Positions 56,185 to 64,000 of a stretch of 64,000 bases of DNA are shown here, in pieces. Source of the stretch: Prolixibacteraceae bacterium (GTDB taxonomy: Bacteria > Bacteroidota > Bacteroidia > Bacteroidales > Prolixibacteraceae). The notes under the pieces are model-generated. The model did no database searches, was not told the origin of the DNA, and worked only from the letters and a program-made list of their open reading frames with translations. A program made the position numbers and the translations under genes. The stretch is taken from positions 124,001 through 188,000 of the forward strand of contig JAFLKN010000016.1 in assembly GCA_019163175.1 (NCBI GenBank). The letters run 5' to 3'. Position 1 is the first letter of the stretch; each line of letters starts with the position of its first letter.

Positions 56185-57201
56185 ATGATGAAGACTGATG
56201 ATAATGTGGTAAGAAAAACAGCTTTAATTGCGGATGCTGTTCCCAATATGCCGTGGGAACCAAAACCGGCCAATTGCAAAGAAGTAGTCTGGCGACACAG
56301 TACCAATCCGATAATCGATTTACACCCAATGCCAAAGGCTCGCAGTGTTTTCAATAGCTGCGTAATGCCCTGGGAAGATGGTTTTATTGGCGTTTTTCGG
56401 GTCGATTCGCTATCAATGGATCCAAATCTGCATTTGGGAAAAAGTCCCGACGGAATTAACTGGACCATTGAAGAAGATCCTATCAATTTCATTTCGTCCG
56501 ATCCGGCGTTGGGCAAAATAACAGTAGCCTACGATCCGCGTTTGTGTAAAATTGAAGACAAGTATTACATCACCTGGTGCAATGCCTATTATGGCGCTAC
56601 CATCGGTCAGGCATGGACAACCGATTTCATAACTTTTCATCAGATGGAAAATGCCTTTTTGCCATTTAATCGCAACGGGGTGTTATTCCCGAAGAAAATC
56701 GGTGGAAAATATGCCATGCTTAGTCGCCCGATGGGCTTGGGAATGGCGGTAAACTACGGTGATATTTTTTACAGCGAAAGTCCCGATTTGACTTATTGGG
56801 GAAAACACCGCATTGTTTTCACACGCGGTCCCGGCAAATGGGAACGTGTGAAAATTGGCCCGGGACCCATCCCAATCGAAACTACCGAAGGTTGGTTGTT
56901 ACTGTATCACGGGGTAACTGATACCTGCGACAGCTTTGTTTACAGCATGGGAGCAGCCATTTTGGACATTAACGAACCATCAAAAGTGCTTTATCGTTGC
57001 AAATTCCCGCTTATGACTCCCGAAAAAATTTACGAAACTGCCGGTTACGTAGGAAATGTGATATTCCCTACAGGTGTAGTGGCCGACGGAGCAACTGGTC
57101 GCTTAGCTATATACTACGGTGCCGCTGATACTTACACAGCGATTGCCTATGCCAATATAGATGAGATTATTGCTTACGTGAAAGAGAATGCTTGGAAGTA
57201 A
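56185..57201 (+). CDS. GH130 beta-mannoside phosphorylase
   Basis: 338 residues, no signal peptide, so cytoplasmic. A five-bladed propeller pattern with the catalytic Asp117 in Y-D-P-R. The phosphate-binding residues expected of GH130 phosphorylases are present: Arg72 in F-R-V-D, Arg163-Asn164 in F-N-R-N-G, Lys223 in V-K-I-G-P-G-P, His242 in L-Y-H-G and Asp315 in G-A-A-D-T. It therefore should phosphorolyse a beta-mannoside to mannose-1-phosphate, rather than hydrolyse it. This implies that the target glycan carries some beta-linked mannose, or that an intermediate does. Confidence 0.78.
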   Translation: MMKTDDNVVRKTALIADAVPNMPWEPKPANCKEVVWRHSTNPIIDLHPMPKARSVFNSCVMPWEDGFIGVFRVDSLSMDPNLHLGKSPDGINWTIEEDPINFISSDPALGKITVAYDPRLCKIEDKYYITWCNAYYGATIGQAWTTDFITFHQMENAFLPFNRNGVLFPKKIGGKYAMLSRPMGLGMAVNYGDIFYSESPDLTYWGKHRIVFTRGPGKWERVKIGPGPIPIETTEGWLLLYHGVTDTCDSFVYSMGAAILDINEPSKVLYRCKFPLMTPEKIYETAGYVGNVIFPTGVVADGATGRLAIYYGAADTYTAIAYANIDEIIAYVKENAWK

Positions 57202-57232
57202 TCCTTGTTACAACAAAACACAAAATAATTAT

Positions 57233-59494
57233 ATGCAAAAAATAGATGATTTTTCGATGGAGTTAAACTTCACCGAAACCTACCGGAGAAATATCAATGA
57301 GCACATTGCCATTCGGGAAGCAAGATGCCATCAGGCACAGTTCCCGGCCGTTCTTACCGAAATTCAGGACAACGACCGTCTGGCAGGACGTACATTCTGG
57401 GGATGGGTCGGTTTTAGTCCACACAATGCACCCAATGGTGCTGCCTACGGTTATTTCTGCCACGAACAAAAGATCATCGAAGCCATCGAACGTGGCAATA
57501 TTCCTTTGGAACAGCGTGATGGGGTGCACGAATTGCTTCACTTCTGGAAAAAAGAAACCTCGAAAGCTAAAGTGGAAGCAGCTTTTACCGAAAAAATGCT
57601 TCCCGTGCTTTTTCGCGATGAAATAGTTTCGCTGCCATACAATTTCAAGCCTCTGATTGCTAATCCTATTTATCGTATGGCCGGCGTTTTTGTTGATTAC
57701 GAAAAGCTACTTCGTTTGGGTATTCCGGGATTAAAGACTGAAATTACGGAATACATGGAAAAATCGAAAGCATCAGGTGGCGATTACAAATTATATGAAG
57801 GTATGTTGATTGCCCTGGATGTATTTACTGAATCTTGTCGTCATTACGAAAAACAAGCACTTGAAAAAGCACAAATAACTAATGATCCAAAAAGGGCAAA
57901 AGAGCTTTTTCAACTTGTGAAAGTCTTGAAAAAAATTACGGTATCTAAGCCCGAATCATTCTACGAAGCCCTTCAATTGTCATGGCTTTATACCTTAATT
58001 TGCGGCTCCCTGGAATTGGGTCGGGTGGATGTTTATCTGGGCGATTTTTATGTAAATGATATTGATAACGGCATAATTACAGAAAAAGAAGCGCTCTCGC
58101 TCATGCATTCGTACTGGCGACTGATTAACGAACTGTTCCGCGATGTCGACGGTCGGGTGATTATCGGTGGTCGTGGTCGCAGAAACGAAGCCAATGCTGA
58201 CCGGTTTGCATTGTTGGTGCTCGAAACCATGCGTACCTATGGACGTGCAATTCTGCCACAAACAACGCTGCGCTTTTACGAAGGGATGAATCCGGAATTG
58301 ATGGAAAAATCCATCTCGCTCATTGGAGATGGACACACGTTCCCTTTGCTATACAACGACGATGTGCTTGTTTCGGGCGTGGCGGCTGCCCACGATGTTC
58401 CGGTGGAAGATGCAGAGCAATACATGCCACTCGGGTGCGGTGAAATTGTAATTGACCACATGGGATTTGGAACACCAAGTGGCTCGCTGAATGTATTGAA
58501 AGCGCTGGATGTGACCCTGCGCAATGGTGTGGATCATATTTCAGACAAGCAACTCGGACTTCAAACCGGTCATTTGAAAGATTTTAAAACCTTTGATGAG
58601 TTTTTTGATGCCTTCAAAGAACAACTGGCTTTCTTTATTGAAATTTTGGCCGATCACGAAGAATTGGAATATTTAGAGTCGGGCAAACAAGCTCCTTACC
58701 TTTATTTGAGCATATTGTACGACGATTGTATCGCACGAGGGAAAGCCATTTTCTCCGGAGGAATAAAATACCTGGGTGGTTCGTTGGAATCGTTTGGTAG
58801 TGTAAATACAGCCGATAGTTTAACTGCAATCAAAAAAATGGTTTTCGACGAAAAGCTGATTTCGGCTGAAGGGTTACTAGAAGCGCTCAACAACAATTTT
58901 GTGGGCTTCGAAAAAGAACACAAACTGCTGAAGGAATGTCCGAAGTATGGAAATGACGACAAGTACGCCGATGATATGATGGTCGAGTTGCATGACTATA
59001 TGTGCAACACTATACGCGACCAGCGCGATAGAACAAACCTCGACTGGTATCTGAATGTGTTGATTAACAACAAGCAAAACACCATTCTGGGTCGTTGGGT
59101 GGGCGCTTCTGCTGACGGACGAAAAGCTGGGCGCGAAATGGCGAATGCCAATACTCCGGCCGGAGGAAACGACAAAAAAGGGGTTACAGCGCTTATCAAT
59201 TCATTGGTTAAACCAAGTCATGCAATACATGCCGGAACAGTGCAAAATATGCGGTTTGGACGAGATTTCTTCACCAATGACCGTACAAAATTTGAAGTCA
59301 TTCTTCATACTTACTTTAAAAAAGGAGGGGCACAGGCCATGATTACGGTGATTAACCGGGGTGATTTGGAAAATGCACTGGTTGAACCCGAAAAGCACCA
59401 GGATTTGTTTGTGCGTATTGGTGGTTTCAGTGCCCGCTATATCGATTTGCCGCGCGATGTTCAGTATGAGATACTTAGCCGTGTAACTTATTAG
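57233..59494 (+). CDS. Glycyl radical enzyme (eliminase type)
   Basis: 753 residues from ATG 57,233, chosen because it clears the GH130 stop. Two hallmarks are clear: the thiyl Cys402 in M-P-L-G-C-G-E-I, with Glu404 (C-x-E, as in dehydratases and C-N/C-S lyases, and not the C-C of pyruvate formate-lyase), and the glycyl radical Gly731 in R-I-G-G-F-S-A-R-Y near the C-terminus. It is paired with an activating enzyme 9 bases downstream. It should eliminate water, an amine or sulfite from a small, oxygen-containing substrate in the cytoplasm without oxygen. The active-site surroundings (C-G-E rather than C-V-E) do not let me assign a known subtype. Confidence 0.78.
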   Translation: MQKIDDFSMELNFTETYRRNINEHIAIREARCHQAQFPAVLTEIQDNDRLAGRTFWGWVGFSPHNAPNGAAYGYFCHEQKIIEAIERGNIPLEQRDGVHELLHFWKKETSKAKVEAAFTEKMLPVLFRDEIVSLPYNFKPLIANPIYRMAGVFVDYEKLLRLGIPGLKTEITEYMEKSKASGGDYKLYEGMLIALDVFTESCRHYEKQALEKAQITNDPKRAKELFQLVKVLKKITVSKPESFYEALQLSWLYTLICGSLELGRVDVYLGDFYVNDIDNGIITEKEALSLMHSYWRLINELFRDVDGRVIIGGRGRRNEANADRFALLVLETMRTYGRAILPQTTLRFYEGMNPELMEKSISLIGDGHTFPLLYNDDVLVSGVAAAHDVPVEDAEQYMPLGCGEIVIDHMGFGTPSGSLNVLKALDVTLRNGVDHISDKQLGLQTGHLKDFKTFDEFFDAFKEQLAFFIEILADHEELEYLESGKQAPYLYLSILYDDCIARGKAIFSGGIKYLGGSLESFGSVNTADSLTAIKKMVFDEKLISAEGLLEALNNNFVGFEKEHKLLKECPKYGNDDKYADDMMVELHDYMCNTIRDQRDRTNLDWYLNVLINNKQNTILGRWVGASADGRKAGREMANANTPAGGNDKKGVTALINSLVKPSHAIHAGTVQNMRFGRDFFTNDRTKFEVILHTYFKKGGAQAMITVINRGDLENALVEPEKHQDLFVRIGGFSARYIDLPRDVQYEILSRVTY

Positions 59495-59503
59495 ATGGTT
59501 TAA

Positions 59504-60412
59504 ATGAGCAAAAAAGCGATAGTTTTTGACATTCAGCGGGCATCCTTGCACGATGGACCCGGTATTAGGACAACAATCTTTTTAAAAGGTTGTCCGCTGA
59601 ATTGTCTTTGGTGCCACAATCCTGAAGCTACTTCTGCTCATCGACAGTTGTTCTTTCATTTCGACAAATGCACGCAATGTGGCGATTGTGAAAAAGTATG
59701 CAAGGAAGGTGTAACCCATTTTAATGATGGGAAGCATACGATAGATTACCATAAATGTAAGTTTTGTGGGAAATGCGTTGATGCCTGTAATTTCAATGCC
59801 TTGAAGATTACAGGTACAGAAATGAGCATAGAAGAGGTTATGCTTGAAATTATGGCCGATGTGGATTTTTATACAAATTCAGGAGGTGGAATGACCCTTA
59901 GTGGGGGAGAACCCTTAATGCATTTTTCCTTCTCGTTGGAACTCCTGAAAAAATGCAAAGAGATGTGTGTGAATACATGCGTTGAGACTTCCGGATTCGT
60001 ATCGACCATTCAGTTTAATCAGATTCTGCCTTATGTAGATCTTCTGCTTTTTGATTACAAAGTTACAGGCACAAGCGATTATATGAATTTTACAGGAGTA
60101 CCAAACAAACTTATACTGGAAAATCTCGACATCGCCTATCATCATGGAGTCCCGATAATACTTCGTTGTCCCATTATTCCGGGAATTAATGATACGGATC
60201 TACATTTTAAGGGTATACATGCTCTTAATGAGGAGTACCCGAATCTAATTGGTATCGAAATATTGCCTTACCATACGATGGGCAACAACAAAAGAACTAG
60301 CATCGGTTCAGAAGAAACACTTACTCATCTGAAAACAGTACCTCCTGAAGTTTCAGATAAATGGATCGAACTCTTGAAAAATTTAGGATGCGAAAAGGCT
60401 AAAATAGGTTAA
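59504..60412 (+). CDS. Glycyl radical enzyme activase (radical SAM)
   Basis: 302 residues. The radical-SAM cluster motif is C30-x3-C34-x2-C37, followed by two ferredoxin-type clusters (Cys 56, 59, 62, 66 and Cys 85, 88, 91, 95). Two extra clusters are typical of activases of non-PFL glycyl radical enzymes. It uses S-adenosylmethionine to make the Gly731 radical in the gene upstream. A 9-base gap links the pair. Confidence 0.9.
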   Translation: MSKKAIVFDIQRASLHDGPGIRTTIFLKGCPLNCLWCHNPEATSAHRQLFFHFDKCTQCGDCEKVCKEGVTHFNDGKHTIDYHKCKFCGKCVDACNFNALKITGTEMSIEEVMLEIMADVDFYTNSGGGMTLSGGEPLMHFSFSLELLKKCKEMCVNTCVETSGFVSTIQFNQILPYVDLLLFDYKVTGTSDYMNFTGVPNKLILENLDIAYHHGVPIILRCPIIPGINDTDLHFKGIHALNEEYPNLIGIEILPYHTMGNNKRTSIGSEETLTHLKTVPPEVSDKWIELLKNLGCEKAKIG

Positions 60413-60417
60413 GTCTA

Positions 60418-62067
60418 ATGAAAAGGAACAATGTGTATATGAATACAATTCGAAACTTGGCAACCGGATTAGCAATGTTGTCAATCAATACCGGCACAAC
60501 AGTAGCCACCGAAAATCAAACTAATCGTTTGAAGAAAAAACCGAACGTGATCATCCTTTTTTCCGATCAGCACAACAAGGACGTGATGGGATTTGAAGGT
60601 CATCCGGATGTGTTGACACCCAATCTGAATAAACTGGCAAAGCAGTCGGTGGTATTCGACCGTGCCTATTGTTCGGTTGGAATATGTGCACCCTCCAGAT
60701 CATCATTAATGTCGGGTATTTATCCCCGAACGATGGGATTGCTTTCCAATAGTGAAAGAACAACTGTTATGGGGGAAGTAGTTTCACTAGCATCTGTTTT
60801 CCAGCAGAACAACTATCGAACCTTTGCTTTTGGGAAACGACATACACATGGAGGTGTTGATGGTGGCTGGGATGTGCAGCGAAGCCATTTATGCGATGAG
60901 ACTCCGGGGAACAGTTATACCGAATGGGTCGAAAAAAAAGGTTATGCTAAAGAGTTTGCCATGGACTGGGCCGCCGAATTCGGAAAAGGTTCACCATGCT
61001 CATCACTATCCAATGAAAAATATCCAACAGCTGATCTGGGAACACGCATCTCGGTCCTTCCCGAAAATATGACAATGGAGGCTTTTACAACCCAACTAAC
61101 AGTTCAGATGATAAAGGAACAGGCTAAAAGCGATCAGCCATTTTTTTGCTGGACTACCTTTTACCGGCCGCATCAGCCTTATACTCCACTGAAAAAGTAC
61201 ATGGATATGTACAATGTTTCTTCATGGGGAGAGGGCAGAAAGAATGGAAGTTCAATTCGAAAACCTGCCAGTCTTTACGAACCGAAGGAGAATATTCCTC
61301 CAATGATGCAATCGATCCGAAATGGCGACAACATGGTTTGGAATATTAACAAAGCCTTCGTTGATGAGCAGATCTGGCGCAATTACATTGGAGCATATTA
61401 TGCGCTGGTAACCGAAATCGATCATTGTGTGGGTGAAATACTCCAGACGCTTGATGAGGCCGGCATTGCTGAAGAAACAATCGTAATATACACTTCCGAT
61501 CATGGCGATTTTGTTGGTAATCATGGCATGGTTGAAAAAGCTGCACTCGGGCAAAATGTGTATGAAGACATTTTAAATATTCCTTTGATTATCCGTTATC
61601 CGGGAAATAAACAAAAGGGCAAGCGAACTGCAGAGCTTGTCAGTTTGGTGGATATCTATCCAACGCTGGTTGATTTGCTCGGCCTAAAAATGCCAAAATT
61701 GAAGTATCCGATTCAGGGACAATCAATTGCTGCAACGCTCACCAAAGGGAAGCCGATGAAAAGGGAGTATTTTGTATCCGAAAGCTGGTCGCAGGCAACG
61801 GTGATTACCAAAGACTACAAATTGGGAATCATGCTTGACCCCACTGATTATGCACGCAAATTTGACTACCGGTCGTTTGGCGATCAGTTTTTTATCCGGA
61901 AATCTGATTCCCTCGAGATTAAAAATCAAATCAATAACGATGGTTATAAGGCTGAAATAGAGAAGCTAAGACGATACTATCAGAATTTTACCTCCCAAAT
62001 GCCGGACATCGGTAAACAGGAAGTAATAACTACTTCAGTGGACCCCAAAAATCAGGAGAAAAAGTAA
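60418..62067 (+). CDS. Type I sulfatase (copy 6)
   Basis: 549 residues, signal-like N-terminus (about 1-31). L-F-S-D-Q-H-N-K opens the fold, formylglycine site C90-A-P-S-R-S-S-L-M-S-G, and S-D-H-G-D-F-V-G-N-H-G late. It is the last gene of the catabolic operon, 6 bases after the activase gene, and no terminator is seen immediately after it; one lies 314 bases downstream. The closest relation in the window is not obvious. Confidence 0.82.
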   Translation: MKRNNVYMNTIRNLATGLAMLSINTGTTVATENQTNRLKKKPNVIILFSDQHNKDVMGFEGHPDVLTPNLNKLAKQSVVFDRAYCSVGICAPSRSSLMSGIYPRTMGLLSNSERTTVMGEVVSLASVFQQNNYRTFAFGKRHTHGGVDGGWDVQRSHLCDETPGNSYTEWVEKKGYAKEFAMDWAAEFGKGSPCSSLSNEKYPTADLGTRISVLPENMTMEAFTTQLTVQMIKEQAKSDQPFFCWTTFYRPHQPYTPLKKYMDMYNVSSWGEGRKNGSSIRKPASLYEPKENIPPMMQSIRNGDNMVWNINKAFVDEQIWRNYIGAYYALVTEIDHCVGEILQTLDEAGIAEETIVIYTSDHGDFVGNHGMVEKAALGQNVYEDILNIPLIIRYPGNKQKGKRTAELVSLVDIYPTLVDLLGLKMPKLKYPIQGQSIAATLTKGKPMKREYFVSESWSQATVITKDYKLGIMLDPTDYARKFDYRSFGDQFFIRKSDSLEIKNQINNDGYKAEIEKLRRYYQNFTSQMPDIGKQEVITTSVDPKNQEKK

Positions 62068-62332
62068 ATTTGGACAGAAAATGGTATACATTAAACTCTA
62101 TTACGTGCTTTTATTTTCGGGTTAATCGAATCCAAATACAATCAAGATTTTTACTTACTATTAATCAAACTTTTATTTTTATACCGTGATTATACAACTA
62201 TGGCTCACATGAAGTGACTTTTTTCGTTTAATTAGCAATAGGAAACAGATAAAGTATAATAAATTGTTTATTTCAATTTTCATCTCTAATCTAAGCGGCA
62301 TAAATATCCCATAGAAGTTTCAAATCCTCAAG

Positions 62333-62368
62333 AAGGTGGTTCGAGTTTTGTACCATAGGGGTCACGTA
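62333..62368. other. Second att-like sequence
   Basis: GGTGGTTCGAGT is followed by CCATAGGGGTCACGTA. The 16-mer at 62,353-62,368 matches 13 of 16 bases of the att-like sequence at 12,854-12,869. GTGGTTCGAGT also occurs near 12,979. Not an intact tRNA gene. Together with the terminator just after it, the arrangement mirrors the right edge of the phage-like element. Confidence 0.35.
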
Positions 62369-62380
62369 TTAAAAACACTA

Positions 62381-62415
62381 AAATGCTGTAATCTTAATGA
62401 TTGCAGCATTTTTTG
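62381..62415 (+). terminator. Intrinsic terminator downstream of the PUL
   Basis: AAATGCTGTAATC pairs with GATTGCAGCATTT (13 bp, one G-U pair) around a 5-base loop, followed by T-rich sequence. It probably ends the long catabolic transcript or served a lost tRNA gene. Confidence 0.65.
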
Positions 62416-62481
62416 TTGTAAGATATATGATGGCGTATTGGATACCAGAAGATAAAATCGTCACCAGCAACAAACCTTTCT

Positions 62482-62708
62482 TTATACTAGTTGCCAACGT
62501 TGTTTTTCTTGTCTTGCAATGTGGGATTCCAAATTATTTGCTAGAAGAGCCAATTGCAAATTCGCCTTAGCAGTTGTAAACTTTGTAGTATACCAGAAGA
62601 GGAAAGTGGGTTTAGTTAATTGATCAAAGTTTCTGTCAAAATCTGATTTATCTTTTTTGAATTGGTCATACCACTTTAAATTTTGTATTTTTAGTGACCG
62701 AAATCATT
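62482..62708 (-). pseudogene. C-terminal gene remnant, family unknown
   Basis: A minus-strand frame of about 75 codons without an ATG, ending in TAA at 62,482. The translation is protein-like (F-D-Q-L-T-K-P-T-F-L-F-W-Y, then A-N-L-Q-L-A-L-L-A-N-N-L-E), with helix-like hydrophobic spacing, unlike most shadow frames here. An upstream in-frame stop is present, so it is at most a leftover tail. I cannot name the family. Confidence 0.3.
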
Positions 62709-62720
62709 ACTGAAAGTCTC

Positions 62721-64000
62721 ATGCTTAGCGGAAATTACGCACTTCTATATCAACAACTTATTCAGGTTGTGGATCCCAAACGAATCTTTCACGATCCGCT
62801 TTATACACTTGCTTTTGGAACCGATGCCAGTTTTTACCGGCTGATCCCGAAAATGGTGATTAAGGCCAGGAACGAGGAAGAAGTGTCGCTAATTCTGAAA
62901 GAAAGTTCAAAACTGGAAATTCCGGTTACTTTTCGTGCGGCCGGAACAAGTCTTTCTGGTCAGGCGATTTCCGATTCGGTTTTGGTCATTGCCGGTAACC
63001 ACTGGAAAAAATTTAGCATTGATACGGATGGTTTGAAAATCAAGCTGCAACCTGGATTGACCGGCGAAAAGGTGAATAATTTACTGGCTCCTTATGGGCG
63101 GAAAATAGGACCAGATCCGGCCTCGATCAACGCAGCTATGATTGGCGGAATTGCAGCAAATAATGCCAGTGGCATGTGTTGCGGAACGGCTGAAAATTCC
63201 TACAAAACGCTCGATACGATGCGCATCATTTTAGCCGATGGATCTGTGTTAGATACCGCATGTTCTGATAGTAAAGAACAATTTCGGAAAAGCCATCCGC
63301 AACTGATTCAGGAGATTACAAAAATGGTGGCGGAAGTAAAAGCCAATCCGGAACTGTTGGCCCGAATTGCCCACAAGTTCAAGATGAAAAATACAACCGG
63401 CTATAGCCTGAACGCACTGGTTGATTTCGTTGATCCGTTTGAAGTGATTCAGCACCTGATGATTGGTTCTGAAGGCACGCTTGGGTTTATTGCTGAAATT
63501 ACATACCGCACAGTGGTTGAGCATCCGTTTCGCGCAAGTTCGTTGATGATTTTCCCAGATATTGAAAAAGCCTGCCAAGCCGTTTCGCTGCTGAAATCGG
63601 CGCCAGTTGCTGCAGTTGAGCTGATGGATCGCGCCGGATTGCGATCGGTTGAAGATCAGGCCGGGATGCCAGCTTACCTGAAAACGCTGAGTGCAACCGC
63701 CAGCGCCATTCTGGTGGAAACCCGAGCCATACAATATGAACAGCTAAACCGTCAAATTACTGAGATTTTACAAACACTACAGCCTATACCGGCTGAACTA
63801 CCGATTCAGTTTACTGATGTACCTGCTGAATGTGCCTTGTTCTGGAAAATCAGGAAAGGATTATTTCCCTCGGTGGGAGCCATGCGTAAAACCGGAACGA
63901 CAGTTATTATTGAAGATGTGGCTTTCCCCGTTCCGCGTTTGGCTGAAGCAACACTCGATTTGCATCAACTGTTTGAAAAATGGGGCTATCATGAAGCAGT
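62721..64000 (+). CDS. FAD-linked oxidase, glycolate/D-lactate dehydrogenase type (partial)
   Basis: 426 codons from ATG 62,721, open to the right end of the window. The N-terminal part is an FAD-binding PP-loop domain with R-A-A-G-T-S-L-S-G-Q and the P-D-P-A-S loop followed by G-G-I-A-A-N-N-A-S-G-M-C-C-G; then S-E-G-T-L-G-F-I-A-E-I-T, typical of the FAD-linked oxidase C-terminal domain. Longer members carry a C-terminal iron-sulfur reductase part, which would lie beyond the window. It oxidises a 2-hydroxy acid such as D-lactate or glycolate. GTG at 62,694 is an alternative start. It probably lies outside the PUL. Confidence 0.8.
   Translation, partial: MLSGNYALLYQQLIQVVDPKRIFHDPLYTLAFGTDASFYRLIPKMVIKARNEEEVSLILKESSKLEIPVTFRAAGTSLSGQAISDSVLVIAGNHWKKFSIDTDGLKIKLQPGLTGEKVNNLLAPYGRKIGPDPASINAAMIGGIAANNASGMCCGTAENSYKTLDTMRIILADGSVLDTACSDSKEQFRKSHPQLIQEITKMVAEVKANPELLARIAHKFKMKNTTGYSLNALVDFVDPFEVIQHLMIGSEGTLGFIAEITYRTVVEHPFRASSLMIFPDIEKACQAVSLLKSAPVAAVELMDRAGLRSVEDQAGMPAYLKTLSATASAILVETRAIQYEQLNRQITEILQTLQPIPAELPIQFTDVPAECALFWKIRKGLFPSVGAMRKTGTTVIIEDVAFPVPRLAEATLDLHQLFEKWGYHEA

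Larger units (their letters stand above)
62068..62720. other. Non-coding region downstream of the PUL
   Basis: About 650 bases between the last PUL gene and the oxidase gene. It holds an att-like sequence (62,353-62,368), a terminator (62,381-62,415) and a minus-strand gene remnant (62,482-62,708), described separately. The rest, especially 62,068-62,330, is AT-rich and shows nothing I can identify. Confidence 0.5.

Noticed and set aside
63249-63734. A 161-codon minus-strand frame near the right end
   Set aside because: Antisense to the FAD-linked oxidase, whose FAD-binding motifs are continuous over the same bases.

Overview
The window is AT-rich chromosomal DNA from a member of the Bacteroidota, most likely an anaerobic or facultatively anaerobic Bacteroidales/Marinilabiliales-type organism. 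Supporting evidence: a SusC/SusD pair, type IX secretion (T9SS) C-terminal sorting domains, TAnnTTTG-type -7 promoter boxes, lipoprotein signal peptides, and a glycyl radical enzyme that needs anoxia. No rRNA, intact tRNA or CRISPR array was seen.

Region 1 (1-882): the 5' part of a leftward lipoprotein gene, then about 490 bases without a convincing gene.

Region 2 (883-12,912): a compact 12-kb integrated phage-like element. Tyrosine integrase, LexA/CI-type repressor, antirepressor-like protein, small regulators, HD hydrolase, two replication accessory proteins, a primase/helicase-type ATPase, an iteron-rich non-coding block, then a short structural operon (two conserved phage proteins, ClpP-type protease/scaffold, major capsid, two small proteins) ending in a strong terminator. 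No terminase, portal, tail or lysis gene is visible, so it looks more like a capsid-encoding phage satellite than a full prophage. Its right edge has an att-like sequence resembling a tRNA 3' end.

Region 3 (12,913-13,599): a scar with fragments that look like a repressor tail and the C-terminus of a conjugative coupling ATPase (TraG/VirD4 type).

Region 4 (13,600-62,067): a 48-kb polysaccharide utilization locus (PUL), every gene on the + strand. It starts with an unusual one-protein membrane regulator (LamG-like and kelch-like outside; SARP-like winged helix plus BTAD inside). SusC, SusD and a DUF3823 lipoprotein follow, closed by a terminator. Then come four GH99-like endo-alpha-mannosidases, three GH92 alpha-mannosidases (two from a divergent subgroup), six formylglycine (Cys-type) sulfatases, an esterase, two exported TIM-barrel isomerase/lyase-like proteins, a Tat-exported Gfo/Idh/MocA oxidoreductase, a beta-helix protein, two exported phosphatase-like enzymes, a sodium/solute symporter, a GH130 phosphorylase, and a glycyl radical enzyme with its activase. 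The gene content points to a sulfated, probably phosphorylated or acylated, alpha-mannan. One GH99-like enzyme and one sulfatase carry T9SS signals and share a carbohydrate-binding-like module; these probably act at or outside the outer membrane. SusCD imports oligosaccharides, periplasmic sulfatases, GH92 and GH99 enzymes trim them, and the symporter, GH130 and glycyl radical enzyme handle the released sugars. The Gfo/Idh/MocA plus TIM-barrel genes suggest a second, oxidative 3-keto route.

Region 5 (62,068-64,000): a non-coding stretch with a second att-like sequence, a terminator and a gene remnant, then the start of a glycolate/D-lactate oxidase-type flavoprotein running off the right end. 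The two att-like sequences and the conjugation fragment suggest the PUL lies in a region reshaped by integrative elements. Functions are inferred from motifs and remembered family features; no database search was run.
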